In this document: in pieces, positions 52,219 to 64,000 of the stretch
Numbering within the stretch: position 1 is the first letter of the stretch
How the letters are laid out: each line of letters starts with the position of its first letter
Made by a program: the position numbers and the translations under genes
The notes under the pieces: generated by a model
The model's input: the letters and a program-made list of their open reading frames with translations, nothing else
Told to the model about the DNA's origin: nothing
The model's database searches: none
From: Circinella minor
Lineage: Eukaryota > Mucoromycota > Mucoromycetes > Mucorales > Lichtheimiaceae
NCBI GenBank assembly: GCA_016758965.1
Contig: JAEPRB010000147.1
Span: 1-64,000, forward strand
Direction of reading: 5' to 3'
DNA length: 64,000 nt

Positions 52219-52941
52219 TTATTCCTTCTTTGCGTGGCCATCATCAACAGCAGGGGTAGCTTCAGATGTTTCAGCGGGAGTATCACTAGCACCGGCACCA
52301 CCCATCAATGCAGCAAATGGACTTTCAGTCTTGAAAGGACGCTTCAAATCACCTTCAGGAGCATCACCCCACAAATGAATAAGAGCAACCTTATGTGTAA
52401 GCAAGTTCTTGATAGGTAATACTGATTGCAAAACCAAAGGTTGAGTAAACTTGAAATACCAATGCATGACCGAGATCATCAAGATGGAGGACAATGTTGA
52501 TTGAATAAACTTCTTCACTTCAGAGACATCATATTCGACATTAGTTGTAGTAACAGCTTCAGATTCGGCAGGAGAAGGATTGGATAATGAAGGAGCAGCC
52601 TGAGGAACATAACGCAATGGTCGAGAATCTATATATTATAACCATCATCATGCCAATTACCATTTAGTTTTCCCTTCTTTTTTTTTCTTCTTCCCCATAT
52701 ATAAATAACCACATATCTATTTCCTTTCCAAATAAAGTTTCTCTTTACCATTTCGCTTCTTGATCAAATGCATAAGCATATAAGCCATAACCATGACGAG
52801 AACTTGAGCACCATAATACCCAACGCGTGCAAAGAGAAGGGTATCGGGATCGTCCCAATTGATTCTTTTGCTAAGTTGCATTGTACCAAGAACAAATGCA
52901 ATATTGAAAAATGGTGACTTGACTATGCTTGGAGAACCCAT
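52219..52941 (-). CDS. SND3: Pho88/Snd3 ER membrane protein
   Basis: Exons 52941-52749 and 52628-52219 encode 200 aa. Family features are an N-terminal hydrophobic region with FVLGTMQLSKRI and WDDPDTLLFARVGYYGAQVL, a second span around SSILMISVMHWYFKFTQPLV, and the conserved end of the fold with HLWGDAPEGDLKRPFK. An Ala/Thr-rich tail ends in KKE, which could act in ER retention. Known role: PHO88 was first linked to phosphate transport in yeast and is now known as Snd3, a membrane component of the SRP-independent (SND) targeting route to the ER. An upstream in-frame ATG (53025) gives an extension with a His/Thr repeat derived from a GT microsatellite, so I prefer 52941. Confidence 0.93.
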
Positions 52942-55507
52942 ATTGCTTTTTGAGTGTGTGTGTGTGTGTGAAGAAGGAAGAAAAAGAAAGCGATTGCTTC
53001 CCTGTTGGAAATTGTTAGATATCAAGATTTGGGCAGCGGACTTGTTTGTATTTTAAACTTTTGGCTGTGTGCGTGGCAGTTTCTCCTGTGGGTATAAAAA
53101 AAAAAGGTTTTCTTCTGTAATATGTGGTCCGAAAAAGGTAATTCAACCTAGATTTGTAAATAACATATCTTTTGTTCAGCTTACTCTTCTTTTGATAAAC
53201 ATCGGTTTGGTGGATATATGGTATTTATCTAGAATTTTTGAATAATCATAATTCTTCGGTAATACTAACTTTTAAGTATATATACCAAAGAAATGAAGAT
53301 TGTGTAAAGTACATAGATAAGGTAATTTTTACTAACGGAGCTTCTCACTATCCAAATTTTTACGATTTTTTTGATATATATATCGTATCTCTTTGCTTCA
53401 CTACAACTTTTTCTTTTTTTTTATTAAATATCTTTCAGTGTTTCTTTTGAATGCGTTATGTTACTTCTTGTGATAAGTCTTACAATATTCGTAAAAGTGC
53501 AATTCTTTGTTTTGCCAATATAGGCTATTGAATTAGTCATTGTTAAAGTAAATAATTTTTGTTGTTATTATGACTCTTATTATTTTGTTGCTATCCGTTT
53601 TTTAATATAAAAGAATGAGGATAAGATAGTAACTCAATTTTGACTGCAATATAAATAAATGTTTTCAAATTTTTTTGATAATGAGACTATCATATTAGTT
53701 AGTTCTTTATATCTGTCTATCTACGCATTTATCCATCGAGTATGGATATTCGTATGGATTTTAGAATAAATATTTTTCCAGTCCATCTCAATTGAATAAA
53801 AAGAATTAGCATCTGTATCAAAAAGAGAGAGTAGCCTGTATATTATGGGTTCATCACATACACTCTTTAATTCTTTTAGTACTTTCTTGTAAAAGAGTCG
53901 GTTACCCCCAGTCAATCGCTGCTAATAGATTATAGAGTAAGGTCTTTTTCATGTACAGTAATCAGTACATGTATCCTTCCATGTGGGTCGTTTGCCTGCC
54001 TTAGAAAAGAAAAAAGTCAGCAAAGAAGAACTAAATACGCTTATTATACATCAGAGTACCTTCCAGAGATACCCTATATTCAATGTATCAGTTTGAGATA
54101 CAAAACACTAATCCACTAATTAAAAAGTAGAAGCTAAAGGTAAGCCCAACCAACATAAGTACAAGAAAAGCCATATAAAAAAACCCCCTAATATATACAT
54201 AGCGCTCGCCGAAGCTAACATCATAGAGCTGATAAATATATGGTTGTGATACAATCTATGATGTTATAATGGATACTGCTAATCTAGTTGTGAATAACAA
54301 TTTATTTTTTGGTGCAACTAAGCATAGAAAAACTTCATACGTAATATTTTTGAATCAATATAAAATGATTTTGTTTAGAAATAAAATGTGTGCTGATATA
54401 GGTACTGCTGGAAGTTGTTCACTATGCTATTTTATCATCAACATATCTATGATCACTTTTATTATTATTACGCGCTGATGTAGGTATCATTTCTCGAATT
54501 CTGGTGTATACGGTTATTCGAGTAAGCTGATTCGAAACTAAATTATATAATAACTTATTAAGTGTTCTGATATGTACAGTAAGTGATGCAGTCACTCATT
54601 TTCTCTTAACGCTACTTATACTGCATTTCCTTTCCTAATAAGTAGCTTTCTGGTTCATCTCTTACGTATGTTATATGTAATTAATATTTACGGACAAATT
54701 GAATCGCTCGAAAAGACAGTTTCCAGTAGAAACTGCTTATAAAAAGTATCTTGATGTAAGACACAGGATATAATGCTAAGCAATTAGTAATCTTCATACT
54801 TGTTATGTTCATATTTTCACACCTACCTGACATTTTTTACGTACTTTTTATTTGATTAATATGAAAAAAAAAAGAGTGTTTCCTTGTAAAAATCATTATA
54901 TATATTATTGGGATGCTGTTGATGAACTGCATAATATTCAAAAGAAATACTGACGCTGCTTTAGATGTTACTAGAAGCAAAATTTCTTTATATTGTGAAG
55001 AAGTCCTAGCATATAAAGCAGTCAACTTTGATAGCCATATAATCTTTTGAGTTTTGGTGAGGTACATGGTCTTTTTTTTCCTTGATTTTGGAATTCAGCT
55101 TCGTACAGGTAGCATAATTACCTGAAGTTCCTTCTTGCACCTGTTTCCAGAGTGAGTCAGTCAGCTGCTTAAACAGAACTTGCTAAAAAAAACCCCTCTC
55201 CTTTATTTATACAACACTTTTCTTACCTCTCTTTTCTGTTGCTTCAACGTTAAATAGCTTCTTTAATAATCACAACAACTTTTTTTTTTTCATTCTTTAT
55301 ACCCTAATTTCAAATAGATAGACTATTATACAGCTACCGAGCAATCAGGTTCTTGACGTATTTTACATAGTGATAATACAAGTACTCGTTTTTTTTGGCA
55401 GTAAGCATTTCATTCTTAGAATTTATCTAAATATAACGACCACCTCCTTCTTTTTTCGTTTTATTCAACCATCTCTAAACAAACACAGGGATTAACAAAA
55501 GATTAAC
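52942..55507. other. Divergent intergenic region, 2.6 kb
   Basis: Upstream of PHO88/SND3 and of striatin. It contains a (GT)n tract at about 52951-52969, a 22-bp inverted repeat at 53950-53971 (CATGTAC arms), and a coding-like minus-strand island at 53721-53930, described in the findings. No complete gene seen. Confidence 0.45.
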
Positions 55508-58500
55508 ATGAACATATCACCACAACCGGAATACTCTTTGCCGGGAGTTCTTCATTATCTTCAAGTGGAATGGCGAAGGTTTGAACGTGAACGAAATGAA
55601 TGGATTATTGAACGGGCACAGATGAAGGTAACAAAAAAATTGAAACCTGTGTGCTTTATCTGAAAAAGAAAGGATAAAAGGAGAGCGATAAAGGGCGTGA
55701 AAGTTTTATTGGTATGGGGGTCTAAAAAAACTGAAAGGAGAATGGGTTATTTTTAATATAAAAATAAACTGTATGTATAGGCACGTATCGCGTTACTAGA
55801 AGGTGAACGACGAGGTGTTGAACAAGTTAAAGTTGATTTATTGAAAAGAGTAAAGATGTTGGAATACGCATTAAGACAAGAAAGGTAATAGAGATTTTCT
55901 TTATCAAAAGTATGGATGTGGTTGATTAACACAGGTAATCTCTTTACGACATGTATCTTAGAAAAAAGTATTTGGCAGCAACAAATAAGCAACAACCACA
56001 GCAATTACAAGGGAATATAGACGACGATTCACCTAATGCTCGTAAGAACTGATTATGTTATATTTAGAATAGTGTATGTGAGTGTGTGAAGACCCCGGTT
56101 TAATAACCATATATATTTAGCATCGTCTCCCGTTATACATCATGGAGATGTTGCCAAAAAACAACAAGAGGAATTGGGAGGGCCTTCTAGTCTTATATCG
56201 AAGCAACAACATAAATCAGAGCTATCAACTACAAAAGCAAAAGAACGAAGCCGTCATGCTTTGAAAGCGTATGTTTATTTTTGGATTTTATCTGGATAGT
56301 CGAAGAATTAAAGAGAATTAATGTTGATATCATTTTTTCTACGTTCATTTGTAGTTGTCTCGATGAAATTAATTATCTCACCTCCATGCCAACGAAATTC
56401 CCATTGATGCCCAGTTTAACTACCGAAACTTCGCTTCGTACACATGTTTTTAATAGTCCATCAATATCTCATCGCCAAGTACCTTCATCCTCCTCCTCCT
56501 CCTCTGAATATAGTAACCACAACTCTCCTGAATTATCCAATAGTAACACAGCATCCGATATGGGAACTATCAAAGGCAATCGATCATCTTCTACGACTAA
56601 ACAGCTCAAAACTACCCATTCTGGTTCAAAACGATCCAACCCGTTTTTAACACCGATACCGAAAAACAAAGAAAGTATTCAATCCAAAGCATTCACATCA
56701 ACCAATGCATCTGAATCACAAACAACATTCGCAGAGACAATGACAGAAGAAGGCCTTATATCATCAAACAGGTCTTCCTCTACTTCATCAATAGAAGGAC
56801 AACAAAATGTTCCAGCCAATGTAGATGAAGTAGCCATATTAAATAACAATAATAATAATATCAATAGCAACATTAATAACAAAAGTAACAATAGTGGCAA
56901 TAACAATGAAGATTCGAATGGTGAAGACGTGGATATGGTTACAGATGCCGATACGGATGATACAGCAATAGACGAAAATGCGTTGTTGGTACGAATGAAC
57001 AAAAGAAAAAGGGTAATCTTTTTGAAATATTTTATTATGAGATATGCTAACAGGGTTGATTATGTAAGTCTAAAGAAATGCAGGAAAAGTATAATCTTTC
57101 TGAAGAAAAGGTACAACGAATGCTCAAAAACACAAGAAAAGGAGGGCGACGTAAGTTATTTTATATTTGATATTCTTACCACTTATTTTCTGGATTGATT
57201 GTCAAGTATTTGTGACCGTTGCTTTTTTTTAACTATAGGCTCATCGCCTGAACCACAAGATACAGAGTTTTCATTAAAAGGGAATTTAGATCCATCACAG
57301 GTAAGAAAAAAAACTGTTTTTGCTAATATGCATATATATATATATATATATAATATTAATCTTCTTCTGAGTTATAGATTGGTGATATAGATGAAGTTAG
57401 TAAAAAACAAGAGCAGAAACAATCCAAAATATGGAAACCACGGGTGACAATTAAAGGGTAAAAATATGTATTAGTAAACGTGGAAAAATACACAAAAAAA
57501 TGATACGTAAAAACTAATTTTTGTTTACTTATTTTTTCGATAAGACATTTGGATTCGGTTCGTGCAGTATCATTCCATCCAACTGATATGATGGTCGCTT
57601 CAGGTTCAGATGATGGAACTGTGAAGATTTGGAATCTTAAACGAAGCATCGGAAAAGATGGCACTCCAATGAGAAAGTAAGTGGAAAGGGAAGAGGATTT
57701 CAAGAATTAAATGTGTTAAATATTCGTTGTATATCAATTTTGCTTTTTTAGAACTGCTCATGATGAAGCTGATCCTGTTATTACTTACCGTGGACATAAT
57801 CATATTGTGACTCAAGTGGCAATTTCTGCTGAACAGAACAGAGTCTACTCGTCTAGTTTGGATTCAACTATCCGAGTATGGCGACTACCATCTGAAGGAC
57901 ACAGCCTATATTCACCTGTAGGCAAGTAATATACACATATGATAATGTGGAGTACGGAGAAATATTAAGTAGGCATTTGTTTTATGTGACAAAGAAATAT
58001 GCTAAATATGTATACATGGATATATTTTAAAATAGATCCATCGCTCAGTATGGCAACCTATGTTGGACATACAGATGCCATTTGGGATTTTAAGCTTTTC
58101 CCTATTGCTGATAATAATAGCTGTATACTGGCTTCTGCATCGGCAGATGGAACAGTCAAGTTATGGGATACACAAACATCAGGACAATTACTAAAAAGCT
58201 CTTTGACATTTGACGGTGTATTATCAGAAAATGGCAATCGTCAAGGTAATGAAAAGAAGTATATGTTATGTATTTTTTGGGGAAGGAGGATACATTGATG
58301 AAATGGCGAGATTTTCAGTTTATTTTAACACCTCCATATTTCTTTAAAATACAGATCTTCCCGTACCTACATCACTGGATTTCTGTCACACAGACTTGGC
58401 AAAGATGGCTGTATCTTTTTCAAATGCACAAATTCGTATTTATGATATAGAAACTGGACAAGTGATTGCGACATTACAAGGAAGTACCGAAAGTTTTGGT

Positions 58501-59149
58501 AAGTGATTCTATGAGTAAAAAATTACTTCTCTTTGTTTCTTTCTTTAAAGTCCAGAAATGTTTTTCGCCCATTTTTTTTTTTGGGGGGGGGGGAGTTCGC
58601 TTACTATTTCTCAATGTTGCTGTTGTTTTTTTCTTATCCGATACCTCAAAACTTATTTTTTTTATAGATGGTACAGTTGGTACACAAATAAACAAAATCG
58701 TAGCCCATCCAACAATGCCTCTGATAGTATCTGGCCACGAGGACCGACAAATTAAATTCTTTGATCTCAAGAGTGGTAAAGTGTTACTAGTAACAGTAAT
58801 AATACTAATTGGCAACATTTTTGTTTTCATATCAAAAACTAATAATGAATGGTGGTGGTGATTGCATATGATAGGGACATGTGCATTTTCAATGTCTGCA
58901 CATTTAGATTCCGTGGCATGCTTGGATATTGATCCGAGCGGTATGACACTTGTATCCGGAGGTCATGATTCATCGATAAGACTTTGGGATATTTCCATGT
59001 CCAAAACATGTATGCAAGAATTTTCAGCCCATCGACGAAAAGGTCATGAAGGTGTATTAAGTGTACAATATCATAAAGCATTTCCATGGATGGTGAGTGG
59101 TGGTGCAGATAGTATTGCTAAAGTCTATCACCATGGTCACCAACACTAA
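55508..59149 (+). CDS. Striatin-family scaffold (Pro11/Far8 type)
   Basis: Fourteen exons: 55508-55627, 55781-55884, 55962-56041, 56121-56268, 56355-57012, 57084-57150, 57239-57300, 57378-57457, 57545-57676, 57752-57921, 58036-58245, 58355-58498, 58668-58775, 58875-59149; 785 aa. The N-terminus has the striatin signature (SLPGVLHYLQVEWRRFERER) leading into a coiled coil. A Ser/Asn-rich disordered middle follows, then WD40 repeats from about residue 440 (GSDDGTVKIWNL, SSLDSTIRVWRL, SADGTVKLWDT, SGHEDRQIKFFDL, GGHDSSIRLWDI, SGGADSIAKVY). The intron after 57921 begins GCAAGT; only this GC-AG junction keeps the frame. Known role: a B'''-type PP2A regulatory scaffold and core of the STRIPAK complex, controlling hyphal fusion, septation and development in fungi. 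Confidence 0.95.
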
Positions 59150-59602
59150 GAACAAATAATGATACTCCATTCCATCATTCCCCATAATAATCATATAGTC
59201 ATAGTATCTCTCTCCTTTTTAAATATCTCAATTTTCAATATTCATACTATCCTTTCCTTTTTCTTTTCTCGGCTTGCATATTTTATAATTATTATTATTT
59301 ATTATTACTTTACCTTTTTTTTTACATGTTACTTTTTATTATTATTTCTTGTAATGCAGAAAAAGAACAATTTTACATTTATATAAATTTAGCCGGTTTT
59401 GTCCGCAACCAATGGGATGAATGGGGTCGATGAAGGAGTTTAACGAAAAGTAAAACGTGGAGTTGAACACAAAGTAATTCGGGCGGACTTGACGCTGGGC
59501 CCTCTATCTTTTTCTATGTCAGCATAATATAAATACCAGGGTTCCGACCGAAAAAAATTTGTTTACCCCTCTCTTTTATTCTCTATCAATTCTATCATAA
59601 AA
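59150..59602. other. Intergenic between striatin and the NDUFA4-like gene
   Basis: About 450 bp: striatin 3' flank, then the upstream region of the next plus-strand gene with a G+C-richer segment at about 59390-59510. No gene seen. Confidence 0.5.
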
Positions 59603-60090
59603 ATGGCTGGTGCTGCTGGTGCTCGTGGTGCTCGTTCTTTCTGGTCCATCTGGTATAAGACTGAAATTATCCCCATCTACATTACCGTTGGTGGTGCTGT
59701 TGGTCTTGCTGGCTGGTATTTGACCCGTCTTGCTCGGTAAAGTTCGAAATTTATCTAGAACAAAAGAAAAAATAAACAAAAAAAAAGCAGTAATAATTTT
59801 CTGTTTTCTTGTACCTGAAACTAATTTTTTTCCCATACACACACATACATCAAAACAAATAACGAAAACTATAGTGGTCATGAAGTCGTCTGGGATCGCA
59901 AGTAAGTTTACTGATATTTAAAAAAATATAGTCCCTTAAAATGTTGATGCGAGTGATTAACATATATAAAATTATTGATATTATCAGGAACAACCCATAC
60001 CCCTTCCGTAACGTTGAACAAGGCACTCAAATCAAGATGATGACTGTCAACCAAAAGTTCGATAAGGTCTACTCCCGTGACCGCTTGTAA
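59603..60090 (+). CDS. NDUFA4/MLRQ-like respiratory chain subunit
   Basis: Exons 59603-59736, 59875-59901 and 59988-60090 encode 87 aa. One membrane span (IPIYITVGGAVGLAGWYLTR) follows a short Gly/Ala/Arg-rich start. The signature GHEVVWDRKNNPYPFRNVEQ comes next, matching the WDRKNNPEPW-type motif of the B12D/MLRQ family. The C-terminal part is polar (DKVYSRDRL). Known of the family: a small inner-membrane protein first listed with complex I and now placed in cytochrome c oxidase. The second exon is only 27 nt. Confidence 0.88.
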
Positions 60091-63067
60091 AGCAATTTCA
60101 GCTGCTTATCAATCCCCTCTTCTTTCTCCTAAAGACAATAGAAATAATATTATAGATTGTTTGTTTTATATATCAACATGTCGATAAACGAAATATACTC
60201 CCATCCCTTATACTTTTATGTGGATGGAACAAAAAAAAAGAGTAAAAACAACAAAGCTCAATCAGTGTCTTATTTTTTTTCGGCTAAAATATTGAATACT
60301 TTTGGGAAGATCGGATCTCAAATAGGATTGTGGTCGGGTAAAATCATATGAATGGAAGAATAACAATATTAATAGAAGTATGGGTCTGTAAGAAAAGAAG
60401 GGGTTGGAAGGTTTAAAATTGTGAATTATGTGGTAAATTTCTCTAAGGGGGGACATGAAGGAAGCAAAGAGAAATCATACATATTTTTTTTTTGGGTTTC
60501 CCCTCCCCCAATTTTTTTTGTGTAATCACAATTTTAAGATATGGCCCATTTTTATAAGGGAGTAAAAATAACACTCTACGAAACAGGCAAGCTAACAGTA
60601 ATATTAATAGAATATATTATGCTAAGCAAAACTGTATTAGAGCTAAATTTATAAGCCATACATCTGGACGTGTTTTAACAATTATAAATAAAAAGCGGAA
60701 CTCCGGAGACAACAATGTGATGCTGGGTCATAGCGGCGCAAAATCAACAATCAAATGCATGAAAGCAAAATAGTCTATTCGTGCAGTTAGTGCTAATATA
60801 AAAATGTATGAAGTGCTTTTGTTCTCTATATACAATTGTAGATAAGTGAAAAAAAAAATCGGATTTTCCAATTATTTATAAAGTTTTGTATATTTCTTTT
60901 AAGTACATATTTCATGGAAGATTAGATTGATCAGCAGCTATACTATAATAGATACGGGGATGCTTCGTCCCTTATAAATACTAGGTCCTTGCATATATAT
61001 ATATAACTCTTATATTTTACAGCACATGTTCCATTCTTTCTAGATGCTCAGCATTTATTATACTCGATGCAATATTGTTGCAAGAGTAATAATTTGATTC
61101 CTGATTATGATTTTTTTCAAAACATGTTATTATGTTGAAGATGGTTTTTATGGATCTTATGCTACACTGCATCCCCCTCTTATTTCACATTATATGTTAT
61201 GGTATGTAATAGTCTATAGTTAGTACGTAAGCACGTATTCTACTTGTAACTTCCAAGTTTTTTTTTTATTATTCTTCAATTGCTTTGCTAGTTATATGTT
61301 TTATGTTTTTATGCACCTACTTACAAATTTATATGCTTCCCATGTTTTCTTTATCTTCTGGATCCAATACGTACATATCGATGGCAATTAAATAGCCATG
61401 CTTTGCAGCTACATTATAAAGATTGGATTTTATGTACATGATAATATAATGGTCTTTATTTTCCAGACAGAGATACTGCTTCCCCATTGTAGCAGTTTTT
61501 TTTAATTACATGAAATTTTCCATCATTGTCTTCTTACAATACACAAAATCAGCTTCTACATATATTATGCTAAATTTTAGTGACATTTAAAAAAAATAGG
61601 GGCGGCAACTTTTATTCTCATATTCTTATCTGTCCCCAAAGTAACAGCGACAATAACAACATTATACGTACATTTCATTAATCTTCACATTCAATATATA
61701 TATAACAATAAATCCAACACCGGTTCTGTGAACTGCTGTTCAACTATTAATAATATATTATAACTTTTTTTCTAAATATTTGCTGAAAAGTTCAAAGGTA
61801 ATCACTATCATTGTTCAAAATTCCGGGCTCAAAATTGAATGATTGTGATAGTGGTTAAAGTCTTGCAAATTAAAATTTGCCGTTATCTGTAAGCCCATTG
61901 GCACTTACATGTATGTTACACTTATATTTGAAAACTCACCACAACCTTGGCATATAAGTTATGATTAAGGTTCTCGCTGATATTTTTGAGTCAGAATATG
62001 CTAATAGTGCTATGAGCTCATACTATAGAATTTATTAGCTGGCCTTACTTCCAAACAAGATACCAAACGAAAATACAAATTGAAAGAAGAAAAGTAAAAA
62101 GAACGTCCGTCATCATCAGATATACAATAAAACCAATTATTGGTAATCAGGTGCTGACGTTTTACGCAAAGGAAAGAAACGAAAATAATTATAACGATAA
62201 ACCCATACGTTGATGTCTACGTACATCAAACAAAAAGTTGAAAATTAATGAACCTATCAGTCCAGTATACAGATGTATAAGGTCAAATTTATTTGTATGA
62301 GTGACATGGTGGAATGGTTACAGTGACTAAAAGTCGCAAGCAAACAATTGCAAAATATTTATCCCACCAATTAAGTTTTTTTTCATATTATGATAATGTT
62401 TTTATGATGCGAGTCTCTCTATTTGTTTTGTTAGCACTCTAGTTTGTACTTGTAGCATAATTATGTAATGATGAGCCCATTATCCATGATAGATGATGAA
62501 ACAATTTCTGTAAAAAAATGTTAGGCTCGTCTGATATTAATAAGGATACTGTAGCACACAAGTACATGTGTAGTCCAAATTCATGTTGTGTAACTACATA
62601 TCATTCGGCCTATTATGTATATGGTTCCCAATTTATGCATTCTGTTTGAAGCCTTCTAGTTTGATGTATATTATACATAGAATTGTGTTATAAAGAACAC
62701 TCTGCTAAACATGTTTTTCTAACTACCTGTTTTTGTTTCTGAAGCTATTGACTATTTTATAAAAAAAAAGCTGCGATATTGGCTAATTAAAGATAAAGCA
62801 ATTGCTTACAGTGATATGTTAGAATGACCCCTCCCATCTACATGTAAAATCTTAGTTACAAATGTTCCGCAATATTATTCAGCCGATATAAACATATACA
62901 CATGATCCATAAGCAAAAAGAAAGCACAAATAATTCAGGGTCCATTATATATTTAATGAAATGATGGGAAAACTGTGCACATATACTTTTTTTTTATTAC
63001 TACACAAATGCAAAAAGGATCTACAGAAAGAAAAGATGATAATGAAAAATAAAAGAGGGTAGACAGA
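60091..63067. other. Convergent intergenic region, 3 kb
   Basis: A+T-rich, between the 3' ends of the NDUFA4-like gene and mitochondrial EF-Tu. No coding-like frame was found beyond short A+T-driven ones (60157-60351 plus). An A-box-like TGGTGGAATGG near 62308 lacks a B-box and is not called a tRNA. Confidence 0.5.
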
Positions 63068-64000
63068 CTAGTCAAGTAACGAAGTTACTACGCCTGTTCC
63101 TACGGTCTTGCCACCTTCACGAACAGTGAAACGTTGGCCTTCTTCAAGAGCAACATCGTGGATAAGTTCACATTGAAGTTCAACATTGTCACCGGGCATG
63201 ATCAATTTGTCATCGGGATCTTCGGTACCATCGGGGTGAGTCAAGCTGACGGTAACATCAGTGGTACGGACAAACATTTGAGGGCGGTAGTTGTTGACGA
63301 AAGGAGTGTGACGACCACCTTCTTCCTTGGTCAAGATATAAAGCTGAGCCATAAACTTCTTGTGCGACTTGACGGTACCGGGAGCACAGATAACTTGACC
63401 ACGGCGGATTTGTTCACGCTTGACACCACGCAAAAGAGCACCCATGTTATCACCAGCTTCACCACGGTCCAATTCCTTACGGAACATTTCAACACCAGTC
63501 AAGGTGGTCTTGAAAGGAGCACCCATACCGACGATTTCGATTTCAGAGCCCTTGGTGATGGTACCACGTTCGACACGACCAGTAGCAACGGTACCACGAC
63601 CAGAGATGGAGAAGACATCTAAAAAACAAAACAATATTGAAAGAATGTCAGTTTTTTATTGAACTTTGCTGAGTTTTCCATATAGCAACGTATCAATACC
63701 CTCTTTCCATTACCCCTTTATTTTCCCTTATTATCATTATCATTACCTTCAACGGGCATCAAGAAAGGCTTATCCAAGTCACGGACAGGATTGGGAATAT
63801 GTTCGTCAACAGCAGCCATCAATTCAAGGATAGCTTTTTCACCGATTTCGGGGTCACGACCTTCAAGAGCGGCCAAAGCGGAACCCTTGATGATAGGAGT
63901 GTTTTCACCATCGAAACCGTATTCACCCAACAAGTCACGCATTTCCATTTCGACGAGTTCAAGCATTTCTTCATCATCAATGACATCGACTTTGTTGATA
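63068..64000 (-). CDS. TUF1: Mitochondrial translation elongation factor Tu (3' part)
   Basis: Exons 64000(window edge)-63747 and 63618-63068 give about 268 residues; the 5' part lies outside the window. The visible part starts inside the G domain at INKVDVID (the NKxD guanine-specificity motif) and continues [18 protein letters not shown] and [10 protein letters not shown]. Domains 2 and 3 follow, with [52 protein letters not shown] and [17 protein letters not shown]. Similarity to bacterial-type EF-Tu rather than eEF1A points to the mitochondrial protein. Known role: GTP-dependent delivery of aminoacyl-tRNA to the mitoribosome. The sequence is richer in G+C than its surroundings, fitting a highly expressed gene. 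Confidence 0.95.

Noticed and set aside
62303..62345. tRNA-like A-box (TGGTGGAATGG)
   Set aside because: No B-box (GGTTCGAATCC type) or cloverleaf pairing follows it.
63134..63622. 162-codon plus-strand frame
   Set aside because: Antisense shadow of mitochondrial EF-Tu, which has unmistakable motifs on the minus strand.

Overview
The window reads as nuclear DNA of an early-diverging filamentous fungus, most likely Mucoromycota (Mucorales-like). Supporting signs are a very A+T-rich background, many short GT-AG introns (mostly about 50-150 nt), the fungal gene content and moderately compact spacing. The lineage is inferred from gene architecture and protein style; no rRNA or other barcode is present. 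I rebuilt the gene models by hand, joining frames at splice signals. All complete models except the Helentron gene and the 5' end of the HSF-type gene close in frame.

Left end (about 0.1-7.9 kb): one rolling-circle transposon of the Helentron type. Its gene has an HUH/two-tyrosine Rep region, a PIF1-like helicase and a C-terminal endonuclease/exonuclease/phosphatase domain. It starts with four near-identical 63-nt exons in 151-bp tandem units and is broken by a frameshift next to a GAT run. Short subterminal repeats, a GTCT microsatellite and a hairpin lie near its ends.

The rest is ordinary gene space, in order: URM1 (+), an unrecognised 198-aa protein (-), exocyst SEC15 (+), a mitochondrial TPR protein (-), a peroxisomal 2,4-dienoyl-CoA reductase (+), the PP2A activator PTPA/RRD (-), SDHB (-), a 3.9-kb gene desert, an HSF-type transcription factor (-), the TFIIH subunit TFB1/p62 (-), a second dienoyl-CoA reductase paralogue (+), a FAR-17a/AIG1-like membrane protein (-), a small membrane protein (+), an ALDH3-type fatty aldehyde dehydrogenase (+), COQ7 (-), a proline-rich GPI-type surface protein (-), SEC61 alpha (-), a decayed gene (-), PHO88/SND3 (-), striatin (+), an NDUFA4/MLRQ-like subunit (+) and the 3' part of mitochondrial EF-Tu (-, cut by the window edge).

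The genes do not form one pathway, but themes recur. Mitochondrial energy metabolism: SDHB, COQ7, NDUFA4-like, EF-Tu. Lipid oxidation: two PTS1-bearing dienoyl-CoA reductases and a fatty aldehyde dehydrogenase. ER and secretory traffic: SEC61 alpha beside SND3, plus SEC15. Striatin and PTPA are both linked to PP2A. I saw no rRNA, tRNA or CRISPR array. The best second-look items are the tandem-exon Helentron gene, the missing in-frame ATG and altered recognition helix of the HSF-type factor, an intron difference between the reductase paralogues, and several coding-like relics in the intergenic regions.
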